A stretch of 64,000 bases of DNA from Vibrio sp. RE86 (GCF_013114545.1 NZ_VTXI01000011.1:84502-148501), one strand, 5' to 3'; shown: positions 26,401 to 36,213, counted from the first letter of the stretch. The notes: generated by a model not told the origin, from the letters alone. Numbers and translations: made by a program.

Positions 26401-27619
26401 CTTAGCGAGAGCGCAGTTTAGCGCTTTAAGTCAGACGCATAATGATCTTCCGGTCATCTTTTTGGATGGCCCTGGTGGCTCACAAGTCCCGAAATCGGTA
26501 CTAGAGTCGATGCAAGCTTATCTGGGCTTTTTTAACTCAAACTTGGGCGGACACTATTTCTCAAGTCAGCAAACAACTGGGTTGATGAAACAAGCACGAG
26601 AATATGCCCAAGCGTTGCTCAATGCTGAGTCGAGTGACAACATCGTTTTTGGCGCTAATATGACATCGCTGACTTTTCAGTTAAGTCGTGCGATCAGTCG
26701 TGATTGGCAATCAGGCGATGAAATTTTGGTGACGTCGTTAGACCACTACTCCAACGTTTCTAGTTGGCAACAAGCGGCTGAAGATAAAGGCGCTGTTGTT
26801 CATCAAGTCCGCGTAAACGAAGAAGATTGCAGTCTTGATATTGAGCACCTAGTTTCTTTGTTGAACAACAAAACCAAATTGGTTGCTTTGACCTTTGCGT
26901 CGAATACAACGGGTTCGATAGTCGATGTTAAACGTGTTGTTGAAGCGGCTCATGCGGTAGGCGCAATGGTGTATGTGGATGCGGTTCATTACGCACCTCA
27001 TCACCTGATTGATGTTCAAGAGCTTGGGTGTGATTTTCTAGCTTGTTCGGCGTATAAATTCTTCGGACCTCATGTTGGGATTGCTTACATTGCACCTAAA
27101 TGGTTGCAGGCGCTCAAGCCATATAAGGTGGAACCTGCAACGGATATCGGACCTGGGCGTTTCGAGACGGGAACTCAAAGCTTCGAAGGGTTATCTGGTT
27201 TAGTCGCGGCGGTGAAGTATCTTTCTCAATGGGGAAAGAGCAGTGGTACGCTACGAGAGCGTCTTATTGAGTCATACCGTCAATTCAATCAGCATGAATC
27301 CAGAATCAGTGAACGTTTTTTAGCGCGCTTGCCTGAGCTTGAAGGCGTCAAATTGTACGGGCATTTAGAAAGCGATAGCGAGTTGCGAACACCAACATTC
27401 GCATTGACGTTCGATAACCATTCACCGGAATATGTTGCTAAAGCTTTAGGTCAAAGAAATATTTGTGTGTGGAACGGTCACTTCTATGCACTTGGCTTGG
27501 TACGTCAATTGGGGCTAGATGCAAACGGTGGGGTAGTGCGCGTAGGCTTTATGCATTACAACACGCTTGAAGAAGTGGATGTGTTCTTCGATGAGTTGAA
27601 GATTATCTTGGGTCAGTAG
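26384..27619 (+). CDS. Cysteine-desulfurase-like class V aminotransferase family PLP enzyme
   Basis: 411 residues. Class V aminotransferase fold: the PLP-binding aspartate in YVDAVHYAPH (D199 with H202), the Schiff-base lysine K225 in CSAYKFFGPH, and the FETGTQSFEGLSG segment of the 'cysteine desulfurase-like' subfamily. It lacks the flexible cysteine loop of IscS/SufS. Activity could be a lyase, desulfurase, epimerase or transaminase. The 17-base overlap with the dioxygenase gene suggests it acts on a hydroxylated amino acid. Terminated at 27641. Confidence 0.82.
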   Translation: MSFTPNLARAQFSALSQTHNDLPVIFLDGPGGSQVPKSVLESMQAYLGFFNSNLGGHYFSSQQTTGLMKQAREYAQALLNAESSDNIVFGANMTSLTFQLSRAISRDWQSGDEILVTSLDHYSNVSSWQQAAEDKGAVVHQVRVNEEDCSLDIEHLVSLLNNKTKLVALTFASNTTGSIVDVKRVVEAAHAVGAMVYVDAVHYAPHHLIDVQELGCDFLACSAYKFFGPHVGIAYIAPKWLQALKPYKVEPATDIGPGRFETGTQSFEGLSGLVAAVKYLSQWGKSSGTLRERLIESYRQFNQHESRISERFLARLPELEGVKLYGHLESDSELRTPTFALTFDNHSPEYVAKALGQRNICVWNGHFYALGLVRQLGLDANGGVVRVGFMHYNTLEEVDVFFDELKIILGQ

Positions 27620-27640
27620 AGCTCGATTTAATCGCCAAAC

Positions 27641-27674
27641 AAATGCCAGTCAATTAGGTTGACTGGCATTTTTG
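27641..27674. terminator. Bidirectional terminator
   Basis: AAATGCCAGTCAA pairs with TTGACTGGCATTT around TTAGG and is followed by T residues. It lies between converging genes. Confidence 0.92.
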
Positions 27675-27710
27675 CGTTATATAGCGAGAGAACTTTTTAA
27701 TTCTATAGAG

Positions 27711-28535
27711 CTAGGCAGATACTTCGACTTCATACGAGGTGAACTTACGAATGTTGATCACGCCTGTATCAAAGATCATGTATTGACCTTTGATCCCTTG
27801 AAGCACACCGGTTACTTCTGGGTTTTTGTCGAAGTTATGTGAGGTAATCTTCGTCGGATGCTGGTTTACTGGGTAGTTGATCGGTGTAATGTTCTCGTTC
27901 AAGATTTCAATTGCGTCATCGCCAAATTGTTGTTTAATCTCAGCAATCTTATCTTCGACAAGAGGCAACAGCTCTGCAAAGCGAGCTTCAAGCGCCATTG
28001 GCTCACCATCACCTTTAAGCAGCGTTCGCCAATTGGTTTTATCCGCAATGTGTTTAGCTAACTCGACCTCTATGAGCCCAGATATGTAGCGGGTCTTGAC
28101 CTTGAAGATTGGCAGCCCTTGAGTTGCACCTTGGTCAATCCAACGTGTCGGAATTTGAGTGTGACGAGTAATGCCTACTTTCAAACTGGAGGTGTTTGAC
28201 AGGTAGACAAAATGATCAACCATACAGTTTTCTTCACCCCATTGAGGTTCTCTACAGGTACCTTGATCGTAGTGACAAGTCTCAGGCTTCATAATGCACA
28301 TATCGCAGCTTGCGAGCTTCTTCATGCAGACAAAGCAGTGACCTTGAGAATAACTTTTCTTAGTTTTCTTACCGCATGAGCAGCAAAAGATATTCCCAGT
28401 ATGAGTCAGTGTTAGGGGTTGCCCGATAAACGGAGACAGATCGACAGACTCATCTCCAACAGGTAGGTGGTAATGAACCGTGTTTTCGAGAGACGCGCGC
28501 ATTTTGCTTAGCGTCCCTTTAGCGAGTAAAGACAT
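27711..28535 (-). CDS. DUF2797 family zinc-ribbon protein
   Basis: 274 residues. Cysteine pairs CSCGKKTKKSYSQGHCFVC, then CDMC and further C/H residues near 84-105 form one or two zinc sites. Downstream come YLSNTSSLKVGITR and RWIDQGA, which look like a GIY-YIG-type core: the YLS...KVGIT spacing is reminiscent of that nuclease fold. Characteristic of the DUF2797 family; function unknown. Single gene with its own region upstream. Confidence 0.78.
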   Translation of the reverse strand: MSLLAKGTLSKMRASLENTVHYHLPVGDESVDLSPFIGQPLTLTHTGNIFCCSCGKKTKKSYSQGHCFVCMKKLASCDMCIMKPETCHYDQGTCREPQWGEENCMVDHFVYLSNTSSLKVGITRHTQIPTRWIDQGATQGLPIFKVKTRYISGLIEVELAKHIADKTNWRTLLKGDGEPMALEARFAELLPLVEDKIAEIKQQFGDDAIEILNENITPINYPVNQHPTKITSHNFDKNPEVTGVLQGIKGQYMIFDTGVINIRKFTSYEVEVSA

Positions 28536-28838
28536 GACAGTGCTCTTAAGTCTATGAGGGTTATTTATACCCTCTATAATTTTTAGCTAGTGTAGCAGGT
28601 TTTTGCGTTGACTCTTACCTCTCCCGTCGTCGCATAACACGGATGATTATGTTTTGTTCAAGTCATCATCTAACACACATTTTCCCGCAACATTTATGAG
28701 TGATCTCATAATATTATTGATTCATAACGCATTAAAACGAGATAGAATGGAATCAAGGTCATACAATTACAAAAGACCGGCTTGTATAGGTTCTTAAATG
28801 TCGTAGCTATTGGTGGCATTAGCTTAATGGATTGAGTA
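28536..28838. other. Intergenic region before diguanylate cyclase gene
   Basis: 303 AT-rich bases between divergent genes. I see no hairpin, operator or small gene I can support. Confidence 0.6.
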
Positions 28839-30140
28839 GTGAAAGTTGTACATAAGATAATTTTTGGCTTGGTGATCGCGACTGTGCTTTTGGTGCAACT
28901 CTATTGGATGCACGGCGGGAGTCTGGTGTATAAAATATCGCCAGACCGATTAGTTTTCGCTGATACCAATGATCAATCCCAAGGTGGTGGGTCTACTACC
29001 ACATTGTCGGTCATCAATGACACTGTTGTTCTAGAATGCAACTTACAAAAGACGGCAGACTATGGTTGGCCATATTGTGGCATCTCTATCACGCTTGGAG
29101 AGTCCAACACAAAAGGCATAAACCTTGGCAAATACCACACCATTCGTTTAAACATTGACTTTGACCAGTTAGACAACGAAGCTGCCCCTAGCACGCGCTT
29201 TTATTTGAGAAATTTTAATCGTGCCTATTCACGCGTCGATAATGAATATACTCAAAAATACAACGGACTAGAGTACACGCCTGGCGTCGATAACGGTGTG
29301 ATTGAAATTCCTATTGCGAACTTACAAGTTATGACGTGGTGGCTTGCGGACAACGAAATCTCTATTGCTCACTCTGCTCCAGAGTTTACCAATACGACCA
29401 TGCTAGAGCTCGCCACAGGATCTGGCCACAATTCAGGTCGCTATGTAATGACCATCAACAGCATTGAATTCGTTGGTCACTACATTTCAGGTGAAGATTT
29501 AATGCTTGGCTTACTGGTTTTCTGGGTTTCACTTGCGCTCATCTACAGCGTGGTGGAGATCAGGCGTAGCCATCAATTGATCCTGCAATCGCACTTTCGC
29601 CAAAATCACCTGAAGAAGCTTAATCGAAGCTTAAAAGAGCAAAATGTGCACTTTGCTGAACTGGCGAATAGAGACGCTTTAACTGGGGCAATGAACCGTC
29701 ACTCGATACGTGATTGGTTGGACACGAACTATGACGGCAGCTCACGTGGAAACAAACAACTATCCGTTTTGTACCTAGATATTGACCATTTTAAACACGT
29801 TAATGATGAGTATGGCCATGCTATGGGCGATGACATCCTCCGTGAATTTACGATGGTGATTTTAAGCAGCTTGAGCCCTAGCGAGCGATTGGTTCGGTGG
29901 GGAGGTGAAGAGTTTGTGGTTTTCTGTCCGGGCCTGACACTAGAAGATGCGACAGAGCTTGCGGAAACGATCTGTCGTAAAGTAGAAGCGCATATTTGGG
30001 TTCATGGTGACCCTTTGACGACAAGTATTGGTGTCGCATCATTGAGAGATGAACGTAGCAACGAAATGTTAACTCGTGCCGATGAGGCGCTCTACTTGGC
30101 CAAGAGAAACGGGCGAAATAGAGTTTCTGTTAGTCGTTAG
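28839..30140 (+). CDS. Membrane-anchored diguanylate cyclase with periplasmic sensor domain
   Basis: 433 residues from GTG 28839. Membrane helix 6-25, a beta-rich periplasmic domain of about 190 residues (GKYHTIRLNIDF, TRFYLRNFNRAYS: jelly-roll-like), helix 220-240, a short coiled coil to 272, then a GGDEF domain with active-site RWGGEEF at 353-359. The RxxD inhibitory site normally five residues upstream is absent (SPSE occupies it), so product inhibition at this site is not expected. It makes cyclic di-GMP in response to an unknown external ligand. The stop codon lies in a 7-base tandem repeat shared with sanA. Confidence 0.88.
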   Translation: MKVVHKIIFGLVIATVLLVQLYWMHGGSLVYKISPDRLVFADTNDQSQGGGSTTTLSVINDTVVLECNLQKTADYGWPYCGISITLGESNTKGINLGKYHTIRLNIDFDQLDNEAAPSTRFYLRNFNRAYSRVDNEYTQKYNGLEYTPGVDNGVIEIPIANLQVMTWWLADNEISIAHSAPEFTNTTMLELATGSGHNSGRYVMTINSIEFVGHYISGEDLMLGLLVFWVSLALIYSVVEIRRSHQLILQSHFRQNHLKKLNRSLKEQNVHFAELANRDALTGAMNRHSIRDWLDTNYDGSSRGNKQLSVLYLDIDHFKHVNDEYGHAMGDDILREFTMVILSSLSPSERLVRWGGEEFVVFCPGLTLEDATELAETICRKVEAHIWVHGDPLTTSIGVASLRDERSNEMLTRADEALYLAKRNGRNRVSVSR

Positions 30141-30150
30141 TCGTTAGTCG
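30130..30150. repeat. Three tandem copies of TTAGTCG at a tail-to-tail gene junction
   Basis: The heptamer is repeated exactly three times and includes the stop codons of both converging genes, TAG at 30138-30140 on the plus strand and TAA at 30137-30139 on the minus strand. Confidence 0.85.
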
Positions 30151-30910
30151 TGATGGCACCGGAATTAGTGCTGTCGTCCATGATATGTTCAGGCAGCTGG
30201 CTAAGGATTGGCTCTTTAGGACCTAAAAATTTTGGCTTGGTATTGGTGATATAGATATCGAGCACGGCTTTTGCTCTGGCAAACACTTCACGCATCCGCA
30301 CTTTCCAACCTGAGTGACGTGTAGGCCCGGGTACGGCAAAACATTTGGCATTAATGTCGTGTGAGTTTGCAATGAAAAGCGCGCGCTCACAATGGAACTT
30401 CTGGCTGATGATAAGAAAGTTGTCAGTATCGAAAATCTCTTTGGCTCTTACCACAGAATCTAAGGTTCTGAATCCTGCATAATCGAGAAAAATCTTCTCT
30501 TCAGGTACTTGTGCTTTGAGCAAATCACGCTTCATGGTCCAAGGTTCATTGTACGAACGGTGGGCATTGTCGCCACTTAATAGAAAGTGCTGTACCTTTC
30601 CTTTATTGTACAAGTCTATGGCTGCATCCATCCTGTGCGAGTAATACTCATTGAGAATCCTTCCGAGATACTTACTGGTCCCTAGAACAACGGCGACATC
30701 AAAGTTGTCTACCTGTTGTGGTTCTGTGTAGAGCTGGTCTTTAGCTTGGTAAGAGACCCAACGATCAATGAAGAAAAGAGTAGCGGCGAGCATCAGCGCG
30801 AGAACAGGCACCCAAGCCAGAACTTTAAGCAACAGGCTCAGAGAGAAGGTGTGTTGTGGTTTTCGGTGAAAAAGTCTGCGCACTAGATTTGACGGTTCCT
30901 TTGTGCCCAT
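30137..30910 (-). CDS. sanA: SanA/YdcF (DUF218) family inner-membrane protein
   Basis: 257 residues from ATG 30910; a GTG at 30931 in frame would add seven. One N-terminal membrane helix (about 25-48) precedes a periplasmic DUF218 domain with VAVVLGTSKYL, LLSGDNAHRSYNEP, DYAGFRTLDSVVRAKEIF and FHCERALFIA, all close to E. coli SanA (vancomycin sensitivity at high temperature, envelope barrier). It overlaps the DUF3392 stop at its 5' end and the cyclase stop at its 3' end. Confidence 0.88.
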   Translation of the reverse strand: MGTKEPSNLVRRLFHRKPQHTFSLSLLLKVLAWVPVLALMLAATLFFIDRWVSYQAKDQLYTEPQQVDNFDVAVVLGTSKYLGRILNEYYSHRMDAAIDLYNKGKVQHFLLSGDNAHRSYNEPWTMKRDLLKAQVPEEKIFLDYAGFRTLDSVVRAKEIFDTDNFLIISQKFHCERALFIANSHDINAKCFAVPGPTRHSGWKVRMREVFARAKAVLDIYITNTKPKFLGPKEPILSQLPEHIMDDSTNSGAITTND

Positions 30911-31203
30911 AAACCGATAAATACGAAGCACAGCAAGATAGTGATTAACATGGTACCTGACTCAAGGTTTCTCAATGTCTGAGCGAGGTAAGGTGTTGCT
31001 TTCACAATAATTAAGCCGTATCCGAAAGCATTTATCAATATAAAGGCAAAAGTTCGGATCACAAAATTATGCCCTCTTAGCAGTTTTCTTAATGCAGCAT
31101 TTATCTCACCACCTGCCATAACAAGGGTGCACGCAATAAGCGCTGTAGAGATTTCACTTAGGTAAGGAATTAAGTAGCGGCCAAGGTCGTTTAGATAGTC
31201 CAT
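30883..31203 (-). CDS. DUF3392 family inner-membrane protein
   Basis: 106 residues with three hydrophobic helices (about 10-32, 48-68 and 82-100) and a basic loop between the first two (ALRKLLRGHN). Matches the small DUF3392 family common in Vibrio and related genera; function unknown. It overlaps sanA by 28 bases, so the two are translated together. Confidence 0.78.
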   Translation of the reverse strand: MDYLNDLGRYLIPYLSEISTALIACTLVMAGGEINAALRKLLRGHNFVIRTFAFILINAFGYGLIIVKATPYLAQTLRNLESGTMLITILLCFVFIGLWAQRNRQI

Positions 31204-31285
31204 TGAAATACCGGTTTGAAGCTATTGGTAAAGGATAACATCGTCATTTCGCTGATGAAACTGCTGCATTGGGAGGCTCATTCCA

Positions 31286-31316
31286 ACAAAAAGCCCTACG
31301 TGAGTGCAGGGCTTTG
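31286..31316 (-). terminator. Terminator of malic enzyme gene
   Basis: AAAGCCCT pairs with AGGGCTTT and, in the gene's direction, is followed by TTTGTTGG. It is 22 bases past the stop. Confidence 0.85.
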
Positions 31317-31337
31317 AAGTGACAAACTTTCGTTGAA

Positions 31338-33026
31338 TTAGAAAGCAGTACGCTTGTAACGGCGGTACACAGGCTGCCAGAAAGAGGCTTCGATTGCTTC
31401 TTCTAGAGCATCATCAGGGATCTCAAGGGCTACACCTTGCTCAATTGCTTTTTTCGCAACGGCAAATGCGATCTTCTTAGATACAGAGTGAATCGCTTCT
31501 AGCGGCGGCAATAGGGCACCTTGACCATTTATCGCTAGTGGAGAACATGTCGCTAGCGCGCGGCTTGATTCCATCAGCATTTCATCGGTAACACGCTTCG
31601 CTTGCACTGCCAGTACACCTAGGCCAATACCAGGGAAGATGTAGCTGTTATTACATTGAGCAATTGGGTAAGTCTTACCATCGTGTACGACAGGATCAAA
31701 TGGGCTGCCTGTTGCTACTAACGCTTCACCGTTTGTCCAACGGATGATGTCGTTCGGTGTTGCTTCTACACGGCTAGTTGGGTTTGAAAGTGGGAAAACG
31801 ATCGGGCGAGCGCAGTGTTTGTGCATCTCTTTAATCACTTCTTCACTAAATAGACCAGGTGCACCGGATACACCGACAAGTACCGTTGGTTTCGCGTTAC
31901 GCATTACATCCAGTAGTGAGTAACCGTTGCCTTCAGATTCCCAATCAGTCGTATTTTCATGCTTTTGAACAAGACGCTGTTGGAAGTCGAGTAGGTTAGG
32001 CATACCTTCTTGTAGTAAGCCCCAACGGTCTACCATGAAGACTTGAGAGCGCGCTTGTTTGTCGCTGATACCTTCAGACACCATTTGTGCAATGATGGCT
32101 TCAGCAATGCCGCAACCTGCTGAACCCGCGCCTAAGAAAGTGACGCGTTGGTCAGATAGCTTGCTGCCAGCTGCCTGACATGCTGCTAATAGTGAGCCAA
32201 CAGTGACGGCTGCTGTACCTTGAATATCATCGTTGAAACAACATACACGGTCTTTGTAACGCTCTAGCAGAGGCATTGCGTTCTTTTGAGCGAAGTCTTC
32301 GAATTGGATAAGCGCGTCAGGCCAACGGCGCTGAACCGCTTGCATAAATTCTTCAACAAATGCGTCGTACTCAGCACCGGTAATACGAGGGTGACGCCAG
32401 CCCATGTACATTGGGTCAGCAAGGCGTTGAGGGTTGTTTGTACCCACATCAAGCACGATAGGAAGCGTGTACGCTGGGCTAATACCGCCACAGGCTGTAT
32501 ACAAAGCAAGCTTACCAATTGGAATACCCATACCACCGATACCTTGGTCACCAAGGCCAAGAATACGTTCGCCGTCGGTCACAACGATCACTTTTACGTT
32601 GTGGTTTGATGCGTTGTTAAGAATGTCATCGATGCGGTCACGGTTTGCGTATGAGACAAACAGACCACGGCCACGGCGATAGATGTTTGAGAAGTTCTCA
32701 CAAGCGGCACCTACAGTCGGCGTGTAGATGATTGGCATCATTTCTGAGATGTGGTTTTGTACAAGACGGTAAAAAAGCGTCTCGTTAGTATCTTGAATGT
32801 TTCGTAGATAAATGTGCTTGTCCATATCGTTTTCGAAGTTACGATATTGTTGGTAGGCACGTTCCACTTGTTCCTGAATAGTTTCAGTGTTTTCTGGAAG
32901 CAGACCTTCTAGATTAAATGAACTTCTTTCTTCTGCAGAGAAAGCACTGCCTTTGTTTAGAAGAGGGGTACTAAGAAGTGCAGGGCCTGCATATTGGATA
33001 TATAGAGGGCGTTTATCGTTATTCAT
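31338..33026 (-). CDS. maeA: NAD-dependent malic enzyme
   Basis: 562 residues from ATG 33026, six bases after AAAGG; a GTG just before it is too close to that site. It oxidatively decarboxylates malate to pyruvate. Seen: [27 protein letters not shown], the metal-binding region [32 protein letters not shown] (written in two parts in the chain: acidic FEDF and CFNDDIQGT), and the dinucleotide-binding [15 protein letters not shown]. Length and motifs fit the SfcA/MaeA group. Transcribed alone. Confidence 0.94.
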   Translation of the reverse strand: MNNDKRPLYIQYAGPALLSTPLLNKGSAFSAEERSSFNLEGLLPENTETIQEQVERAYQQYRNFENDMDKHIYLRNIQDTNETLFYRLVQNHISEMMPIIYTPTVGAACENFSNIYRRGRGLFVSYANRDRIDDILNNASNHNVKVIVVTDGERILGLGDQGIGGMGIPIGKLALYTACGGISPAYTLPIVLDVGTNNPQRLADPMYMGWRHPRITGAEYDAFVEEFMQAVQRRWPDALIQFEDFAQKNAMPLLERYKDRVCCFNDDIQGTAAVTVGSLLAACQAAGSKLSDQRVTFLGAGSAGCGIAEAIIAQMVSEGISDKQARSQVFMVDRWGLLQEGMPNLLDFQQRLVQKHENTTDWESEGNGYSLLDVMRNAKPTVLVGVSGAPGLFSEEVIKEMHKHCARPIVFPLSNPTSRVEATPNDIIRWTNGEALVATGSPFDPVVHDGKTYPIAQCNNSYIFPGIGLGVLAVQAKRVTDEMLMESSRALATCSPLAINGQGALLPPLEAIHSVSKKIAFAVAKKAIEQGVALEIPDDALEEAIEASFWQPVYRRYKRTAF

Positions 33027-33183
33027 CACATGCCTTTAGTAAGGTGTTAGGGTCGACAGACCTATGGGAACAGGAACATGAAAATGATAGGGATTCGTTG
33101 CCGTATTGTAAACTCAATATTCCTGCATTCTGGCACAGTTTACGTATATAATTTTTCTCTTTGACATAACTAGCGCTCAAATC

Positions 33184-35529
33184 ATGCTCAGCCTGCCAAT
33201 CGATTCCCTCAAATCTGAATTTATGACTCAACTTTCATCCCACCACCTGATTGTGGAGGCTGAAACAGGGTCGGGAAAATCAACACGCTTACCATTATGG
33301 GCAGCGGAGAAAGGTCGAGTACTTGTCATTGAACCAAGACGAATTGCATGTACGTCATTGGCGCAGTTTTTAGCTGAACAAAAACAACAAGCGGTTGGCC
33401 AGTCGGTGGGTTATGCCATCAAGTTAGAAAACCACTTCACAGATGGCACCGAGGTCGTTTTTGTCACCCCTGGTGTTGCCCTTCGTTGGTATTCAGAGAA
33501 TCGTTTGGATTCATTTAGCACCATTATTGTCGATGAGTTTCACGAGCGTCGCTGGGATACGGATTTGTTGGTGGCTCTGCTGACGAAGCATGATGAACAC
33601 CGTTTGATCATTACGTCTGCAACGATAGAAGGTGAAAAGCTTTCTCGCTATGTCGGGGCTAATCGATTACAAGCGTCAGGACGAATGTTTGATGTGTCGA
33701 TAGGTCACAGAGCGAATGATTCAAGGCAGTTACCTGATGCCCGCAACCTAGATGAAAGAGTGAAACAGGAAGTCCTAGCGCTGCAAGATGTTGAAGGGGA
33801 TATCTTAGTCTTTCTTCCAGGGCGAAAAGAGATTGCTCAATGCCAAAGTAAGCTAAGCAACATCGAGGGGCTTGTAGCAGTGCCATTGCACGCATCGGTC
33901 AGTGACGAGCAAAGAGCAATTGCCCTATCCAAGCAAGAGTTTAAACGAGTGGTATTGGCGACGAATGTTGCTGAAACGTCGCTAACGATTCCGAATATTG
34001 TTGCAGTCATCGACAGTGGGCTCGAGCGCCGAACAGAACAGCGAAATGGAAAAACTACTCTTAGCTTGAAGCATATTTCGAAAGCCAGCGCCAAGCAGAG
34101 AAGTGGCCGAGCTGGTCGAGTGATGGACGGCATTTGCATACGGTTATATGGCGAACATGCCGCTTTGTCTGATGTTACGCCGCCGGAATTACATCGTGAA
34201 TCGCTAACGGAAGCAATGTTGGCTTCGGCGAGTTGCGGTGATGCATTAGAGTCATTGACGTTTTTGGAACCTCTACCAGAACGTTCAGCTGAGCAAGCCA
34301 AATCAATATTAAGTGTGATGGGAGCCATCGACTCACACGGTCTTGCGACGGAACATGGCAAATGTATTTACCCCCTGCCAATTGATGCACTTTATGCCGA
34401 TTTGGTGACCCGTATGCCAACAAAGGCCTTACAGGAAGCGATGGTGGACTTAACGTCTGTACTTGCGACACCAGCCACACTGTATCGCTTGTCAAATAGT
34501 GAGGAATTGATAGATAAGCTGTCGCAACAAGAGCCACTGGGCTGCGATGGTCAAATGGCGATTAGGCTCCTTAGAGGAGAGTCTCTATCCGGGGTAAATG
34601 TTGACCCTGATGTACTAAAAGAAGCGAAACTGCTTTCTGCTCAGATGCGCTCGGCGTTTGAGCTCCCGCAACTGAGTGTTGCCTCACGATACTCACATCA
34701 AGAGTTGGTAGAAGCCATTGCTAAATTGCACCCTGAGTTGGTGTTTGTGCGTCGAGAAAAGCGTCGAGAAGCCATGGGTAATGGTGAAATGGAAGTCACC
34801 TTGGGTCGAGAAAGCCGCTTCAAAAAAGATGATGAAGTGGCGTTGATCCTCGATACCCACAGTTTGCCTGGTCGAGGCGTGAAACAGACCCTTAATCTTG
34901 CAACCTTCACGATGCCATTAAAGTTGAAGACGATTGCCGAGCTTGGGTTGGGTAAGTGGCAAGAGGGAGAGGTTCAAAAGGTAGATGAACAGCCGTTTAT
35001 CGAGATGCAACTGCTGTTTGCTGGTCGTATTGTCCAAACCAAATTAGAACCTGCAAAAGGAGAGTTTGCGCTGACGCCTATGCTCGAAGCTGTTCTTTCT
35101 GGAGAGATGATGCCGGGGTTTGCTGCGCGGCGTCGTGCTCAAATCGAACATTGGAAGCTCTATGTAGCATTGGGGCAAACAGAAGCAGCGTCCAATGTTG
35201 AAACGTTAACGTTTGAGTCTTGGTTTAAAGAACAGTTAATGACTTTAGGCCTAAGTGATATGGAAGAGCTTGCGTTGTTTACTGCAGAAGACTTTAGTTT
35301 CGAAGGCATTCCGTATTGGGAGTATGACGATTTCGCTAGTCAGTATCCTTTTGAACTTGCTTTGGGGGACTTGAATCTAAACGTTGAATATCAACCAAAG
35401 AAAAAGCGAATCTATGTTGTCTACAAAGATGGTTTAAGAAAGGGTTATCCAAAACGTTGGGAGCTGCCTAAGTGGCCAGGTTGGAGAGTTCAGTACAAAA
35501 AGGCCAGTAAGATAGTTGATGTGAAATAG
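33184..35529 (+). CDS. HrpB-type DEAH-box ATP-dependent helicase
   Basis: 781 residues. Helicase motifs in order: I AETGSGKST, Ia EPRRIACTS, II VDEFHER, III SATIEG, V TNVAETSLTIP and VI QRSGRAGR. The C-terminal third shows the HrpB-family ending, a small beta segment (YQPKKKRIYVVYKDG, RWELPKWPGWRVQYKK). Somewhat shorter than typical HrpB (about 820). An RNA helicase of unknown substrate in bacteria. It could be an HrpB-like paralogue rather than the orthologue. No clear ribosome site precedes ATG 33184. Confidence 0.85.
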   Translation: MLSLPIDSLKSEFMTQLSSHHLIVEAETGSGKSTRLPLWAAEKGRVLVIEPRRIACTSLAQFLAEQKQQAVGQSVGYAIKLENHFTDGTEVVFVTPGVALRWYSENRLDSFSTIIVDEFHERRWDTDLLVALLTKHDEHRLIITSATIEGEKLSRYVGANRLQASGRMFDVSIGHRANDSRQLPDARNLDERVKQEVLALQDVEGDILVFLPGRKEIAQCQSKLSNIEGLVAVPLHASVSDEQRAIALSKQEFKRVVLATNVAETSLTIPNIVAVIDSGLERRTEQRNGKTTLSLKHISKASAKQRSGRAGRVMDGICIRLYGEHAALSDVTPPELHRESLTEAMLASASCGDALESLTFLEPLPERSAEQAKSILSVMGAIDSHGLATEHGKCIYPLPIDALYADLVTRMPTKALQEAMVDLTSVLATPATLYRLSNSEELIDKLSQQEPLGCDGQMAIRLLRGESLSGVNVDPDVLKEAKLLSAQMRSAFELPQLSVASRYSHQELVEAIAKLHPELVFVRREKRREAMGNGEMEVTLGRESRFKKDDEVALILDTHSLPGRGVKQTLNLATFTMPLKLKTIAELGLGKWQEGEVQKVDEQPFIEMQLLFAGRIVQTKLEPAKGEFALTPMLEAVLSGEMMPGFAARRRAQIEHWKLYVALGQTEAASNVETLTFESWFKEQLMTLGLSDMEELALFTAEDFSFEGIPYWEYDDFASQYPFELALGDLNLNVEYQPKKKRIYVVYKDGLRKGYPKRWELPKWPGWRVQYKKASKIVDVK

Positions 35530-35756
35530 TGCATCAAGTTGCATTTTAATCTCTGTAAATTATTTGGTAGATAAAATATTAACTATAAGATACCGCATGA
35601 TGTATTGTTGTGTTAAATTTGTTATGCAATTGGTTTTTATATGCCTTTTACAATCTCTTTGTCGGTATAAAAGACCATTGTTTTATATCCTATTGCTATA
35701 TAGAAGATGATCTAGGATATTAAATTTACTGTGTTGCCGAATTTACGGGGGATGAT

Positions 35757-36134
35757 ATGGAACATCTAGGCAAGACAAGTGTTGTATTCGACTACACATC
35801 TTTTCTCGGCGCATCTTGCAGTAAGAAATGGACGTTCTTAGAGGCAATGAGCACCTTCGCACCGATCTTTAGTTTGATGTGGAAAAACACGATTAAAGAA
35901 ACGCTGTCTGTCGAAGACCGCTTGTGGGATCAGGCAATGAAGTCATTGTCTGCAAATCGCAGTGATGAGTCGAATATCATCACACTGCTTCAACTGGCAA
36001 AAATTGAAGGTATTGAAGAACTGAAAGTGGTTATGCCTTACGAACTCGACACTGAACAATTAGAAAGGGTTCGATTGAAAGCCGCCGTTGATATTTCACC
36101 GCTCGCTCAAGATGAGTTGATCATCAAGTTTTAA
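35757..36134 (+). CDS. Unknown 125-residue cytoplasmic protein
   Basis: No recognised family, no signal peptide and no clear membrane helix. Residues 25-45 are hydrophobic-aromatic (WTFLEAMSTFAPIFSLMW), the rest is helical and acidic. A strong GGGGG-containing site precedes ATG 35757, and a terminator follows at 36188. The upstream 227 bases (35530-35756) are notably AT-rich. Codon use looks ordinary. Probably a real single gene. Confidence 0.6.
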   Translation: MEHLGKTSVVFDYTSFLGASCSKKWTFLEAMSTFAPIFSLMWKNTIKETLSVEDRLWDQAMKSLSANRSDESNIITLLQLAKIEGIEELKVVMPYELDTEQLERVRLKAAVDISPLAQDELIIKF

Positions 36135-36187
36135 GCTATCTTTGACTCTTTGCTGCTTGTTGAAGCGTTAAAGTGTTCCTTTTACTG

Positions 36188-36213
36188 AAAAGATCTCTAA
36201 CGAGATCTTTTTC
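36188..36213 (+). terminator. Terminator after 125-residue protein gene
   Basis: AAAAGATCTC pairs with GAGATCTTTT around TAAC, followed by TCT. Confidence 0.8.

Noticed and set aside
33019..33231. 70-codon minus-strand reading frame before the malic enzyme gene
   Set aside because: Overlaps the malic enzyme start and the 5' end of the plus-strand helicase, has no ribosome site and no recognisable features.
33529..33549. DEFH in place of DEAH in the helicase motif II
   Set aside because: HrpB-type helicases commonly have DEFHER here, so this is normal for the subfamily.
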